The notes: generated from the letters alone by a model not told the origin. Shown: positions 19,635 through 29,209, numbered from the stretch's first letter. The stretch is 64,000 nt of DNA from JAHJQQ01 sp963737555 (GCA_963737555.1 CAVTTB010000009.1:310001-374000); one strand, 5' to 3'. Translations and numbers: made by a program.

Positions 19635-19670
19635 GGCAACGCGCCACGAGCACAGACTCGGCGCGTTGCC
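19635..19670. terminator. Hairpin between convergent genes
   Basis: GGCAACGCGCC (19635-19645) pairs perfectly with GGCGCGTTGCC (19660-19670). It lies in the 88-base gap between the exonuclease gene and the end of sqr, which converge. No T-run directly follows on either strand, so it is only a probable bidirectional transcription end. Confidence 0.5.
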
Positions 19671-19699
19671 GCGTCCGAGTCGAGTTCTGAAAATCACGT

Positions 19700-20977
19700 T
19701 CAGTCTTTTTTGAGCCGCACTACACCCATCATCTTCAGTGCCCATTTTTCGAAGATCGGCTCCGACACGCCGGTGCGCATCTTGTGCATGAAGTATTTCT
19801 CGAAGGCAATCTTCGCGTAGTGCACCCATTTGCCCTTTTTGAACCAGGTGACATTGCGCGGCGGGATCTGCGGCAGTGCTACGAAGGCCGCACCGGTGTC
19901 GCCAAGATCGGCGAGGCAGAAGGCGTTCCAGGTCGCCTTGGAGGCCACCGGATAACCGGTGAGTTCGGCCTTGATGTTGCGCACGATGGCCGTGACCATC
20001 GATTCGATCATGTAGCCGGTCTTTGGCGCGCCGGTGGGCACCGGCGTCGCTTCGACCGGCGGGATGGCGATGCACACGCCGGCGGAATAGATGTTGGGAT
20101 ATTTAGGGCTGCGCTGATGTTCGTCGACGATGACGAAGCCGCGCGGGTTGCACAGACCTTCCACCCCGGCGACCGGATCGACGCCTTTGAAGCCGGGCAG
20201 CAGCATGGCGTGTTTGAAGGGGAGTTCGTGCTGTTTGACGACTTCGCCTTTGTCATTCAATTCATCGGCGAACACCTTGCCGTCTTCGACTTTGGTGATT
20301 TTCGCGTTGGTGATCCACTTGATGTGGCGATTACGGAATTCGTGTTCGAGCAGTCCGCGTGAGTCGCCGACACCGCCCAGCCCCAGGTGACCTATATAGG
20401 GTTCGCTGGTGACGAAGGTCATCGGGATTTTGTCGCGCACCTGCTGTTTGCGCAGCGCTGTGTCGAGGATCGCGGCATATTCGTAGGCCGGTCCGAAACA
20501 ACTGGCAAACTGCACGGCACCGACGACGACCGGGCCGGGGTCGGCGAGCAGTTTTTGGAAATCGTCATAGGATTTTTCGGCGTGATCGACCGTGCACACC
20601 GATTGGGTGAAGCCACCCACCGGGCCAGAGCCCGGCACCTCTTCGAAGGCCAGCCGCGGCCCGGTGGCGATGATCAGATAATCGTAGCCGACCTCCTGAC
20701 CGTTCTTGAGGATCAGCTTGTTCGCGGTCGCGTCGATCTTCTCCACCCAGCCGGCGATGAAGTTGATGCCGTGTTTTTTCAGCAGCGGGCCGAGGTCTAG
20801 CGTGATGGCCTCGCGGGTGCGCCAGCCGACCGCAAGCCAGGGATTCGACGGCGTGAATTGGAAGAACTCGTTGGCGTTGACCACGGTAATCTCATGCTCT
20901 TTACCCAGGACTTCACGCAACTCATAGGCCCCAGGCATGCCGCCGATACCTGCGCCCAATACGACGATGTGTGCCAT
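19700..20977 (-). CDS. sqr: Sulfide:quinone oxidoreductase
   Basis: SQR is a peripheral membrane flavoprotein that oxidises sulfide to sulfur or polysulfide and passes electrons to quinone. From ATG 20977 it has 425 residues. The FAD-binding N-terminus is VVLGAGIGGMPGAYEL. The three catalytic cysteines are present at 128 (QSVCTVDHAE), 160 (FASCFGPAYEY) and 354 (NAFCLADLGD), matching Cys128, Cys160 and Cys356 of the Acidithiobacillus ferrooxidans enzyme. The block PPVEATPVPTGAPKTGYMIE is also diagnostic. An upstream in-frame ATG at 21079 gives a non-homologous extension and is rejected. The gene is divergent from the aminotransferase gene. Confidence 0.95.
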   Translation of the reverse strand: MAHIVVLGAGIGGMPGAYELREVLGKEHEITVVNANEFFQFTPSNPWLAVGWRTREAITLDLGPLLKKHGINFIAGWVEKIDATANKLILKNGQEVGYDYLIIATGPRLAFEEVPGSGPVGGFTQSVCTVDHAEKSYDDFQKLLADPGPVVVGAVQFASCFGPAYEYAAILDTALRKQQVRDKIPMTFVTSEPYIGHLGLGGVGDSRGLLEHEFRNRHIKWITNAKITKVEDGKVFADELNDKGEVVKQHELPFKHAMLLPGFKGVDPVAGVEGLCNPRGFVIVDEHQRSPKYPNIYSAGVCIAIPPVEATPVPTGAPKTGYMIESMVTAIVRNIKAELTGYPVASKATWNAFCLADLGDTGAAFVALPQIPPRNVTWFKKGKWVHYAKIAFEKYFMHKMRTGVSEPIFEKWALKMMGVVRLKKD

Positions 20978-21210
20978 GGTCGAACCTCGCATTTGGTTAA
21001 ACAACTTCGATAAGAGAGTTGATAGCACACTGGCAGCCAGAGCGACTTGATGTAGGTCATAGCCGACCCATCGGCGCAATCAGCAGGGCGACGGCCGTGT
21101 ACGGCGTTATCTGTCAGGTTCAGACTGTATGTTGTTGATCAATGTTGATAAACTCGTCCGATCCCCGAGATCTTCGGGCGCGATGCCCGTGTCCACGCTG
21201 AGGCAAACTT

Positions 21211-22393
21211 ATGCGCGTTACATCCTTCCATCCCCCGCAACGAACCCTGATGGGTCCGGGTCCGTCGGACGTCTATCCGCGTGTGCTGGAAGCTATGGGC
21301 CGCCCGACTATCGGTCATCTCGATCCGGTATTCGTGGCCATGATGGACGAGTTAAAGGATCTGCTGCGCTATGCCTTCCAAACCCAGAATGCGTTGACCA
21401 TGCCGGTGTCGGCGCCGGGCTCGGCGGGTATGGAAACCGCGTTCGTGAATCTGATCGAGCCGGGCGACAAGGTTATCGTCTGTCAGAACGGCGTGTTCGG
21501 CGGGCGCATGAAGGAAAATGTCGAACGTTGCGGTGGCACGGCGGTGATGGTCGAGGACGCCTGGGGCGAGCCGGTCGACCCGCAAAAAGTAGAGGACGCA
21601 TTCAAGGCGCATGCGGATGCCAAGGTACTGGCGTTCGTGCATGCCGAGACGTCGACCGGTGCTCAATCGGACGCCAAGACGCTGGCCGTATTGGCGCAGC
21701 GTCACGGTTGTCTGACGATTGCCGATTGCGTGACTTCGCTCGGCGGTACGCCGCTGCTGGTCGACGATTGGGGGCTGGATGCGGTGTATTCCGGTACGCA
21801 GAAATGCCTGTCCTGCGTGCCCGGTCTGTCGCCGATCACGTTCAGCGAACGTGCGCTGGAGCGCATCAAGACGCGCACGACCAAGGTGCAGAGTTGGTTC
21901 CTGGATCTTACGCTGGTATTGGGTTATTGGGCGGGCGGTGGCAAGCGCACCTATCATCATACGGCGCCGATCAATGCGCTGTATGGTTTGCATGAGGCCT
22001 TGGTGATTTTGCAGGAAGAAGGCATTGAAAATTCCTGGGCACGTCATCAGCGCAATCATGAGTGTCTGCGTGCCGGTATCGAGGCGATGGGGCTGTCGTT
22101 TGTCGTCAAACCCGAGGCACGACTACCGCAGTTGAATGCCATTCGCTGTGCCCGATGGTGTTGATGAGGCGCAGGTGCGTACACGTTTACTCAACGAGTA
22201 CAGTTTGGAAATCGGCGCCGGTCTCGGTGCGATGGCCGGAAAGATCTGGCGCATTGGTCTGATGGGGTGTGCATCTAATCAGCGTAATGTGCTGTTCTGT
22301 CTGGGTGCGTTGGACGCTGTGCTCAGTGATATGAAAGCGCCGATCCAGTCGGGTGTGGCGGTGGGCGCGGCGATGGCGGTTTACGCGCGCTGA
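21211..22393 (+). CDS. Class V aminotransferase (serine/alanine-glyoxylate type), frameshifted
   Basis: A PLP-dependent enzyme of the alanine/serine-glyoxylate aminotransferase family. The N-terminus LMGPGPSDVYPRVLEAMGRPTIGHLDP is typical, ADCVTSLGGTPLLVDDWGLD holds the PLP-binding Asp, and the Schiff-base lysine is in SGTQKCLSCVPGLSP. The frame shifts by +1 near 22143. Removing one T restores LPQLNAIAVPDGVDEAQVR, and the protein ends RIGLMGCASNQRNV, the family C-terminus. The joined product is about 394 residues. A role in glyoxylate/serine metabolism is likely, but the amino donor cannot be assigned. The gene stands alone, divergent from sqr. Confidence 0.88.
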
Positions 22394-22517
22394 TCGTCGG
22401 TCATGTTGCGCGGTGCGAGTGACGCAGCGTCGATCGTTCGAGGTATTCAGCGCATTGCTGGGTGATTGTTTCGCGGTGCTCGCAATCATGGTCTGCTTCG
22501 AGTTAACCAGCGATCTG

Positions 22518-23309
22518 TCAAGGCAGTCGCAGTTCCGGCAGTGAAGCCGAACGTGTTCCCGGCAACGGATGATTGTCACCGGCACGGAAGGTGAATACGG
22601 CCGAGAATTTGGTCTGTTCGGAAAAGTTGCGCGTTGCCGCATGCAAGGTGCGGCAGTGAAACAGCAGGACATCGCCGGCATCGAGTTCGGCATCGATCGC
22701 CTGCGTCAGCAGGGCTTGATTATCCGCGGCGTCCTGACGAAAGAATTGCGCGCTGTCGAATTGCGCGGTTGCGTACGTCAGTCGATGTGATCCCGGTATC
22801 AGCCGCAGACAGCCGTTGTCTTTTCGTTCCGGCCCCAGGGCCAACCACACGTTGATCAATTCCGCGCGTTCGAATGCCCAATAACGAATATCCTGATGCC
22901 AGCTTGTATCGCTGCTGAAGCGCGGCTGTTTGGTCATGATGCAGTTGTGGTGCGCCAGCGGCATGAGTACATCGGGGCCGAGCAACTGATGCAGACGCGT
23001 CAGCAAAGCCGGTTGATTGAGCCATGCGGTGAACGCGGGATGACGCCCTTGTGCTTGCAGCAGACGGCGCACGGTGCGCCCACCTTCGGCAATGCGCGAA
23101 GAGGGCGCGCCGGGATAATGCAAGTCGGCCTCGTATTCGAGCGGGGCAATCTCGCGGCGCAAATGTTCTTCAGCGACGCCGCGCAGCGCTTCGACCGTTG
23201 CGGGCGCACTGAAGCCGCGCAGAATCAGGTAACCATCGCGCTGGAAATTTTCTATGTCGGTCGCAGGCAGGCCGGCATCGGTCTGCCATTCAACGGCGGG
23301 CTTGGCCAT
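22518..23309 (-). CDS. Phytanoyl-CoA dioxygenase (PhyH) family protein
   Basis: A 263-residue protein of the Fe(II)/2-oxoglutarate-dependent PhyH family. The iron-binding HxD is in SWHQDIRYW, the distal His in LLFHCRTLHAATRN, and the 2-oxoglutarate-binding Arg lies just after that His in the same stretch. ATG 23309 is preferred over an upstream in-frame TTG because GAGG lies about seven bases before it. The substrate is unknown; bacterial members hydroxylate diverse small molecules. It is transcribed towards the aminotransferase, and mltD follows on the same strand upstream. Confidence 0.82.
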   Translation of the reverse strand: MAKPAVEWQTDAGLPATDIENFQRDGYLILRGFSAPATVEALRGVAEEHLRREIAPLEYEADLHYPGAPSSRIAEGGRTVRRLLQAQGRHPAFTAWLNQPALLTRLHQLLGPDVLMPLAHHNCIMTKQPRFSSDTSWHQDIRYWAFERAELINVWLALGPERKDNGCLRLIPGSHRLTYATAQFDSAQFFRQDAADNQALLTQAIDAELDAGDVLLFHCRTLHAATRNFSEQTKFSAVFTFRAGDNHPLPGTRSASLPELRLP

Positions 23310-23429
23310 TGGAGTCCTCAAAAACGCGTGTGGTCAACGACAGCCCTGTTGTGGGCGTCGCTATTATGGCATCAATGGTGGGGAGCGGCGAAGGGTATGC
23401 GGGAAGAGCGGCGGAAGCAGGTATGGCGA

Positions 23430-24908
23430 TCAGCTATCACTGCCGTCGGCGCGCAGGCGGGTGTCGAGGTACAGCGTGAGCTTCTGGCCGGGCTGCAGAT
23501 ACTGATCGCTCTTCAGGTCGTTCCATGAGCGAAGATCGGCGACCTTCACGCGGTAGCGACGGGAGATCTGCAGCAGCGAGTCGCCGCTCCGCACGGTGTA
23601 TTGCAAGGTCTGGCGACCGGTGGTTGGAGACGTATCGCCCGTCACCGTCGTGTTCGCGGCGGCGATCTGAAGGGTCTGGCCGACGCGTAGTTTTACATCG
23701 GTGGGCAGCCCGTTCAGGTCCGCCAGCTGTTGCGATGAGAGTTTGTGTTTGCGGGATACGGTCCAGAGGGTGTCACCGGAACGTACCTTATACGTTGGTC
23801 CGGAAACAGCCGAAACTGCAGCAACGGCAGGCAGTGATTCGGGCGCTGCCTGCGCGAGCGTGCGACTGCTCTCGTTATCATCCAGATTGGCGAGCCCCGC
23901 CGCGAATTTTTCAGCGGCATCCGCGGGAATCACCAGTTGTCCATTGGGAACGGTGGCGCGGGGCTTCAGGCCAGGATTGAGCCGACGAATATCGTCCATG
24001 GAAATACCGGCAATATTGGCGGCCTGTCTGAGGTTGATCTGGTCGGGCGTATCAACCAAGGCAATCTGCGATCCGGCGTCCAGGTTAGGTAGCTTGATGC
24101 CGTAGTGACCGGGCGTGGCGACGATATTTCTCAAGGCCAGCAGCTTGGGCACGTATTCCTGGGTGCCCTTGGGTAGATCCAGGTGCCAGAAATCCTCGGG
24201 CAAGCCGCGGGAACGGTTGCGTTGTACGGCGCGGGCGACGGTGCCTTCACCGCAATTGTAGGCCGCTAATGCGAGTAACCAATCGCCGGAGAATTCATCG
24301 CGCAGGAAGGTGAAGTATTCGATCGCGGCTTGGGTGGAGGCCACTACATCCTGGCGGCCGTTGTACAGGCTGCTTTCTGTTAGGCCAAAGCGGTTACCCG
24401 TGCCAGGGATGAATTGCCACAGACCGGCTGCACCACCGGGGGAGCGGGCGAGCGGCTGGTAACCACTTTCAATCACCGGTAACAAAGCCAGCTCGGCGGG
24501 CAGGTTCTGACTTTCAAGCTGGTCGAGGATCCAGCCCATGAAGGGGTCCGCGCGATCGAGAACGCTGCGCAGGCTAGTGGCGTTGCGTTGGTACCAGGCG
24601 ATCTGCCGGTCCAGGCGCGGATCACGCGCTTCGGGTAACTGGAAGTTGTCACTCATACGGCCCCAGACGTGGCCGTAGCTGCTGGTGGGTATTTTAGGTT
24701 CTGCGACTACGTAAGTTGTTGAATCAACTGGTTCCTGGGCGGCCGGGGCCGGATCGACAAGCGCTGAAGGCGTATCGGGAACTCGGGTAAATAACTGCGT
24801 CGTGTAATGGCGTACTACTGTAGGTTGGCCGCAACCAGCTAGTGCTGCGGTAACCATTAGCGCCAGTAACACCGGACGCAGGCTGTTGTCGGCAGCCGTC
24901 TTAGACAT
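23430..24908 (-). CDS. mltD: Membrane-bound lytic murein transglycosylase D
   Basis: A cell-wall lytic transglycosylase that cleaves the MurNAc-GlcNAc bond to give 1,6-anhydro ends. The 492-residue precursor has a lipoprotein signal with lipobox LAGC (Cys26). The SLT domain has the catalytic Glu147 in VIESGYQPLARSPGGAAGLW. The C-terminus has two clear LysM peptidoglycan-binding repeats (YKVRSGDTLWTVSRKHKLS and YTVRSGDSLLQISRRYRV), with a LysM-like stretch before them. It is divergent from the yafS methyltransferase. In E. coli gloB stands between the two, but it is absent here. Confidence 0.93.
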   Translation of the reverse strand: MSKTAADNSLRPVLLALMVTAALAGCGQPTVVRHYTTQLFTRVPDTPSALVDPAPAAQEPVDSTTYVVAEPKIPTSSYGHVWGRMSDNFQLPEARDPRLDRQIAWYQRNATSLRSVLDRADPFMGWILDQLESQNLPAELALLPVIESGYQPLARSPGGAAGLWQFIPGTGNRFGLTESSLYNGRQDVVASTQAAIEYFTFLRDEFSGDWLLALAAYNCGEGTVARAVQRNRSRGLPEDFWHLDLPKGTQEYVPKLLALRNIVATPGHYGIKLPNLDAGSQIALVDTPDQINLRQAANIAGISMDDIRRLNPGLKPRATVPNGQLVIPADAAEKFAAGLANLDDNESSRTLAQAAPESLPAVAAVSAVSGPTYKVRSGDTLWTVSRKHKLSSQQLADLNGLPTDVKLRVGQTLQIAAANTTVTGDTSPTTGRQTLQYTVRSGDSLLQISRRYRVKVADLRSWNDLKSDQYLQPGQKLTLYLDTRLRADGSDS

Positions 24909-25031
24909 GGTTTAGTCTCGTAGGTCTCAGGGGCGCATGCTGCCAGCCCTCCCCCCCAGGGTCAACCACCAATTGCCCGTTTCATGACATTCCACCCGGT
25001 TCAAGAGTGATTCAGGTATCATCCCGAAGCT

Positions 25032-25814
25032 ATGCAAAAGGACCATTCGCACCCGCATAACAGGGGGGTTGAGACCCAGGCGCAGCTGCGTGGCTGGTAT
25101 AGAACGCCACTCGGGTCCGCGCTGGAAGTTGCTGAATTAGAAGCAATCAGAGAAGCGCTCGGGACGCTGTTTGGCTACCATCTGCTGTCTGTGGCCCCAC
25201 CCTGGCAAGCATCCCCCTTAGACGCCAGCCGTATCTCTCACCGTTGGGTCATGCCCTCAGTCGCCACCGGCGGTGGCGCGGCGGACTTTCTCGGCACGGC
25301 TCAGGCGCTCCCGGTGACGACCGACAGTCTGGATACCATCATCCTTCCCCATACGCTTGAATATGCCAGCCACCCCCACGAGGTGCTTCGCGAAGTCGAT
25401 CGGTGCCTGGTCCCTGAAGGGCATGTGTTGATTGTGGGCTTCAATCCCTATGGACTCTGGGGGCTGTGGCGCCTGTTGTATGGATGGCGGCGGCGTATAC
25501 CCTGGACAGGACGGTTTATCAGCCAGGCGCGGTTACGCGATTGGTTGGCTTTGCTGGGTTTCGATACCGTAAGTTGCCAACCGGTATTTTTCCGGCCGCC
25601 TTCCCAGCGGCTGGCCAATGTACAGCCGCTCCAGGTACTCGATCGTTTGGCGCGGCATAACTGGCCATTTCCCGCAGCGGCCTACCTTCTGCTGGCCCGC
25701 AAACGGGTGGTGGGTATGACGGTGCTCCGCCCACGGTGGCGCCCGCGGCGAAGCCTGCTGGCGGGTGGTCTGATCGAACCGAGTCCACGCAGCCACTCGA
25801 GGAAGCAATCATGA
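25032..25814 (+). CDS. SAM-dependent methyltransferase, YafS-like
   Basis: A 260-residue class I methyltransferase-like protein. The C-terminal half of the Rossmann core is clear: LDTIILPHTLEYASHPHEVLREVDRCLVPEGHVLIVGFNP matches the post-motif II/III region of the Methyltransf_11 family. The glycine-rich SAM loop is poorly conserved, as is usual for YafS. The position between mltD and rnhA is that of E. coli yafS. Its stop overlaps the rnhA start (ATGA at 25811). The substrate is unknown. The C-terminus is arginine-rich. Confidence 0.78.
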   Translation: MQKDHSHPHNRGVETQAQLRGWYRTPLGSALEVAELEAIREALGTLFGYHLLSVAPPWQASPLDASRISHRWVMPSVATGGGAADFLGTAQALPVTTDSLDTIILPHTLEYASHPHEVLREVDRCLVPEGHVLIVGFNPYGLWGLWRLLYGWRRRIPWTGRFISQARLRDWLALLGFDTVSCQPVFFRPPSQRLANVQPLQVLDRLARHNWPFPAAAYLLLARKRVVGMTVLRPRWRPRRSLLAGGLIEPSPRSHSRKQS

Positions 25815-26257
25815 GCGAGACTGTCGTAGAGATATTCACCGATGGTGCCTGCCGCGGTAACCCGGGTCCGGGAGGCTGGGGCGCGATCCTGCGCTTCAAC
25901 GGGACGGAAAAAGAACTGTACGGTGGCGAACCGCTCACCACCAACAACCGGATGGAAATGCTGGCGGCCATCAATGCCCTGGCCACGCTCAAGCGCCCCT
26001 GTCGCGTGCGCCTGACGACCGACTCCAAATATGTGCTGCAGGGCATCACCGAGTGGTTGGCCGGATGGAAGCGCAAGCAGTGGAAGAATTCCGCCCGCCA
26101 GCCGGTCAAGAATCAAGATCTCTGGCAGGAGCTGGATCGGCTGGCCACGCCGCATCAGATCGATTGGCAGTGGGTGAGGGGGCATACCGGACATGCGGAA
26201 AATGAACGTGCAGATCAACTCGCCAATCGCGCCATCGATGAAATGTTGAGCCAATAA
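25811..26257 (+). CDS. rnhA: Ribonuclease HI
   Basis: RNase HI degrades the RNA strand of RNA:DNA hybrids (R-loops, Okazaki primers). From ATG 25811 it has 148 residues, and all catalytic acids are present: Asp11 in FTDGACRGNPGPGG, Glu49 in NNRMEM, Asp71 in TTDSKY and Asp135 in ERADQLAN, with His125 in RGHTGHAENE. The basic handle region WLAGWKRKQWKNS is present. The ATG overlaps the yafS stop codon. dnaQ follows 22 bases later. Confidence 0.97.
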   Translation: MSETVVEIFTDGACRGNPGPGGWGAILRFNGTEKELYGGEPLTTNNRMEMLAAINALATLKRPCRVRLTTDSKYVLQGITEWLAGWKRKQWKNSARQPVKNQDLWQELDRLATPHQIDWQWVRGHTGHAENERADQLANRAIDEMLSQ

Positions 26258-26279
26258 ATCGCTGCGGAGCACCTGAGAT

Positions 26280-26993
26280 ATGCGTCAGATTATTCTTGAT
26301 ACTGAAACCACCGGTCTGGAACCTGCGGACGGGCATCGCATCATCGAAATCGGCTGTATCGAGATGGATAATCGCCGTCATACCGGACGGCGCTTCCATC
26401 AATACCTGCAACCGGACCGGCCCATCGACGACGCGGCTGTCGAGGTGCATGGCATCACCAATGATTTCCTTGCCGACAAGCCGCGCTTCGCCGAGGTCGT
26501 GGAAGACTTTCTCGACTTCGTGCGCGGCGCCGAATTAGTCATTCACAACGCCCCGTTCGACGTCGGCTTCCTCAATAACGAATTGCGCCTGCTGGGTCAT
26601 GCCGCCGGCATCGAGGCGCACTGCGGTGTGCTGGATACCCTGGCGCTGGCGCGCCGGCTGCACCCAGGGCAGAAGAATAATCTGGATGCGCTGTGCCGGC
26701 GTTACAGCGTCGACAATTCGCGGCGTGAATTGCATGGCGCCTTGCTCGACGCGGAGATCCTCGCGGACGTTTATTTGGCGATGACCGGCGGCCAAGCCAG
26801 TTTATCGTTGGAAGGTGCGGCGGGTGATACGGCGCGGGCCGCGAACAACGCAATCCGTCGCTTGCCGCCGGAACGCGCGCGCTTACCCGTGTTGCGAGCG
26901 AGTACGGCGGAAGCCGCGCAACACAGCGCCTGGCTGGATAAACTCGATGCCAGCAGCGGCGGGTTGTGTGTCTGGAAGCGTCTGGAAAACTAG
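26280..26993 (+). CDS. dnaQ: DNA polymerase III subunit epsilon (proofreading exonuclease)
   Basis: DnaQ is the 3'-5' proofreading exonuclease of the replicative polymerase. The 237-residue protein has the DEDDh residues Asp7 and Glu9 (ILDTETTGL), Asp94 (HNAPFDVGFL), and His152 and Asp157 (LHGALLDAEIL). The C-terminal segment, which binds the polymerase alpha subunit, is variable here. It is next to rnhA; in E. coli the two are divergent, whereas here both run on the plus strand. The stop codon overlaps the end of the convergent regulator gene by four bases. Confidence 0.95.
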   Translation: MRQIILDTETTGLEPADGHRIIEIGCIEMDNRRHTGRRFHQYLQPDRPIDDAAVEVHGITNDFLADKPRFAEVVEDFLDFVRGAELVIHNAPFDVGFLNNELRLLGHAAGIEAHCGVLDTLALARRLHPGQKNNLDALCRRYSVDNSRRELHGALLDAEILADVYLAMTGGQASLSLEGAAGDTARAANNAIRRLPPERARLPVLRASTAEAAQHSAWLDKLDASSGGLCVWKRLEN

Positions 26994-27577
26994 CTGTGCG
27001 CGTGGGCAAAACCCTGCCGTTGTTCCAGCCGAAGCAAATCCAGTAGACGACCGGTATCGATTGGTTTTTCAAGACAGAGTTCGGCGCCGGCCTGCAGGAT
27101 GCGGTCGACGTTCTCGACGCTCGGATAACCGGTCATGGCCAGCACCCGGATGTTGTGTGTAGAGGGATCGGCCTTCAATTCTTTACACACGGCGAACCCA
27201 TCTATGCCGGGCATCATAAGATCCAGCAACATCAGGTTGGGTCTAAAGCTGTGGACCTTGCGTCCAGCCTCGAACCCGTTGGCGGCGACCTCGACGGCCT
27301 CGATATCGGGGCGTCCTTCGAGAAATTCATGGAGGAAGGCCGTCAGCAGCGAGTCGTCGTCGACGATCAGGATCCGGGCTTTGCCATGCGACCAATTCAG
27401 GGTAAGTCCGCGTGCTTGTGCGAAGCTGACCAGATCTTGGCGTAAAAAGCGCCGGTGGCCGCCGGCCGTCAGCGCTGCCCGTAATAGGCCTTTCTGTGCC
27501 CATTGCCGGACTGTGACGGGTGAAACCAAGAACAGCTGAGCAACTTCATTCGGGGTGAAATAGTCTTTGATATCCAT
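26990..27577 (-). CDS. Response regulator with N-terminal excisionase-type HTH
   Basis: A 195-residue protein with reversed domain order for a response regulator. Residues about 1-60 (YFTPNEVAQLFLVSPVTVRQWAQKG... TAGGHRRFLRQDL) form a MerR/excisionase-type winged helix, and residues about 68-190 are a receiver domain with the acidic pocket ILIVDDDS, phosphoacceptor Asp in LMLLDLMMPG, Thr in LAMTGYP and Lys in LEKPID. ATG 27577 is chosen because GGAAGG precedes it; an in-frame upstream GTG-type start would add seven residues. No histidine kinase lies nearby, so its input and targets are unknown. Confidence 0.85.
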   Translation of the reverse strand: MDIKDYFTPNEVAQLFLVSPVTVRQWAQKGLLRAALTAGGHRRFLRQDLVSFAQARGLTLNWSHGKARILIVDDDSLLTAFLHEFLEGRPDIEAVEVAANGFEAGRKVHSFRPNLMLLDLMMPGIDGFAVCKELKADPSTHNIRVLAMTGYPSVENVDRILQAGAELCLEKPIDTGRLLDLLRLEQRQGFAHAHS

Positions 27578-27902
27578 TGTATCGCCTTCCCTAGACATGG
27601 ATTACGTTATCCGTGCGAAGGATGTTACTACCGTCATCACAGGGATCCAAACGCTTATATCGCTATACCCGTTTACGTACGGGCCTCAGGATTCGGCCCC
27701 GAGTCAGACTGGGCTGGGCGCTGCATTGGCAGCTGTCCGCTGTCCTCATTGTGCTCATGACAGGACCTCTAGACGTAATAGCCGAGCGCCGTGTACTCGC
27801 GGCACTGCCCCGTACTGCGGTACACTGACGACCCTAGCGAGGGGCGTGAAACTGAGCGCATCTCTCTGAATAAGAAAAGTTTCGTTGTCTGTAGGATGCA
27901 TC
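27578..27902. other. Intergenic region before the nucleotide-sugar genes (325 bases)
   Basis: This region lies between the start of the HTH-receiver gene (minus strand) and the TviB-like gene (plus strand), so it must hold divergent promoters. No confident -35/-10 pair or operator was seen. Small reading frames here have no recognisable family features. An AGGA ribosome-binding site for the downstream gene lies at the right end. Confidence 0.4.
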
Positions 27903-29180
27903 ATGCTTGAGCTGCAAGAAGTGAAAATCGCGGTGCTCGGCCTAGGCTATGTGGGCTTGCCGCTGGCCGTCGAATTCGGCAAGGCATTCCCGACCGTGGG
28001 TTTCGATATCAAGGCCGAGCGTGTCGCCGAGCTACGCGCCGGACACGACAGCACCCTGGAGGTGAATGCCGAGGAGCTGGCCGAGGCCAAGCAGTTGAGC
28101 TTTGCCGATCAGGAAACCGACCTCGCGGATTGCAACGTCTTCATTGCCACGGTGCCGACCCCGATCGATCGCTACAAGCGCCCCGATCTCACCCCCATCG
28201 AAAGCGCCAGCCGCAGCATCGGCCGCGTACTCAAAAAGGGCAATGTGGCGATCTTCGAGTCGACCGTTTATCCCGGCGCGACCGAAGAAGTCTGCGTGCC
28301 GATCATGGAGCGCGAATCAGGGCTTAAATTCAATCGGGATTTCTTTGTCGGCTACAGCCCGGAACGTATCAACCCGGGCGACAAGGAGCACCGCGTCAGC
28401 AGCATACTCAAAGTCACCTCGGGCTCGACGCCGGAAGCAGCCGATTTCGTCGATGCGCTGTATCGCAAAATCATCCTGGCAGGCACCTACAAGGCCGGCA
28501 GTATCCGCGTCGCCGAGGCGGCGAAGGTCATCGAGAATACGCAACGCGACGTGAACATTGCGTTGATCAACGAATTGGCGCTGATCTTCGAGCGTCTGGG
28601 TATCGATACCGAGGATGTGCTCAAGGCCGCGGGCACCAAGTGGAATTTCCTGCCGTTCCGTCCCGGTCTGGTCGGCGGCCATTGCATCGGTGTCGATCCC
28701 TACTATCTGACGCACAAGGCCCAGGAAATCGGCTATCACCCGGAGGTGATCCTGGCCGGCCGGCGCATCAATGACAGCATGGGCGCGCATGTCGCCGATC
28801 GCGTCGTGAAGCTGATGACCCAGAAGCGCATCCATGTCGCCGGTGCCAATGTGCTGATCATGGGTCTGACCTTCAAAGAGAATTGCCCGGACCTGCGCAA
28901 CACGCGCGTCATCGACGTGATCAAGGCCTTCAAGGATTTCAATGCCAACGTCGATGTCTATGATCCCTGGGCCGATGCACAAGAGGCACAGCATGAGTAC
29001 GGCCTGACGCCGATCAAGGTGCCGCAGGCCGGTCATTATGACGCGATCATTCTCGCCGTTGCTCATCACCAGTTTCTGGAGTTGGGGGTGAATAAAATTC
29101 GCGCCTTCGGCAAGCCCGATAGCGTGCTGTTCGATGTGAAATACGTATTTGACGCTGCCGAGGTCGACGGTCGTCTCTAA
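27903..29180 (+). CDS. tviB: Nucleotide sugar dehydrogenase, TviB/WbpO family
   Basis: An NAD-dependent UDP-sugar 6-dehydrogenase for surface polysaccharide precursors. The N-terminal Rossmann motif is IAVLGLGYVGLPLA, the central dimer domain contains the catalytic Cys in GGHCIGVDPYYL, and VLIMGLTFKENCPDLRNTR marks the C-terminal domain. Residues such as VIENTQRDVNIALINE and the GGHCIGVDPYYLT context place it with UDP-N-acetylhexosamine dehydrogenases (TviB, WbpO) rather than UDP-glucose dehydrogenases. ATG 27903 with AGGA upstream is preferred over an upstream TTG, giving 425 residues. It pairs with the epimerase gene 29 bases downstream. Confidence 0.88.
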   Translation: MLELQEVKIAVLGLGYVGLPLAVEFGKAFPTVGFDIKAERVAELRAGHDSTLEVNAEELAEAKQLSFADQETDLADCNVFIATVPTPIDRYKRPDLTPIESASRSIGRVLKKGNVAIFESTVYPGATEEVCVPIMERESGLKFNRDFFVGYSPERINPGDKEHRVSSILKVTSGSTPEAADFVDALYRKIILAGTYKAGSIRVAEAAKVIENTQRDVNIALINELALIFERLGIDTEDVLKAAGTKWNFLPFRPGLVGGHCIGVDPYYLTHKAQEIGYHPEVILAGRRINDSMGAHVADRVVKLMTQKRIHVAGANVLIMGLTFKENCPDLRNTRVIDVIKAFKDFNANVDVYDPWADAQEAQHEYGLTPIKVPQAGHYDAIILAVAHHQFLELGVNKIRAFGKPDSVLFDVKYVFDAAEVDGRL

Positions 29181-29209
29181 GCGCGCACTCATAACATGAC
29201 GAGGACACA

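Noticed and set aside
21048..21061. TTGATGTAGGTCAT as an FNR site upstream of sqr
   Set aside because: Only eight of ten positions match, and it has no -10 element at a fitting distance for either sqr or the aminotransferase gene.
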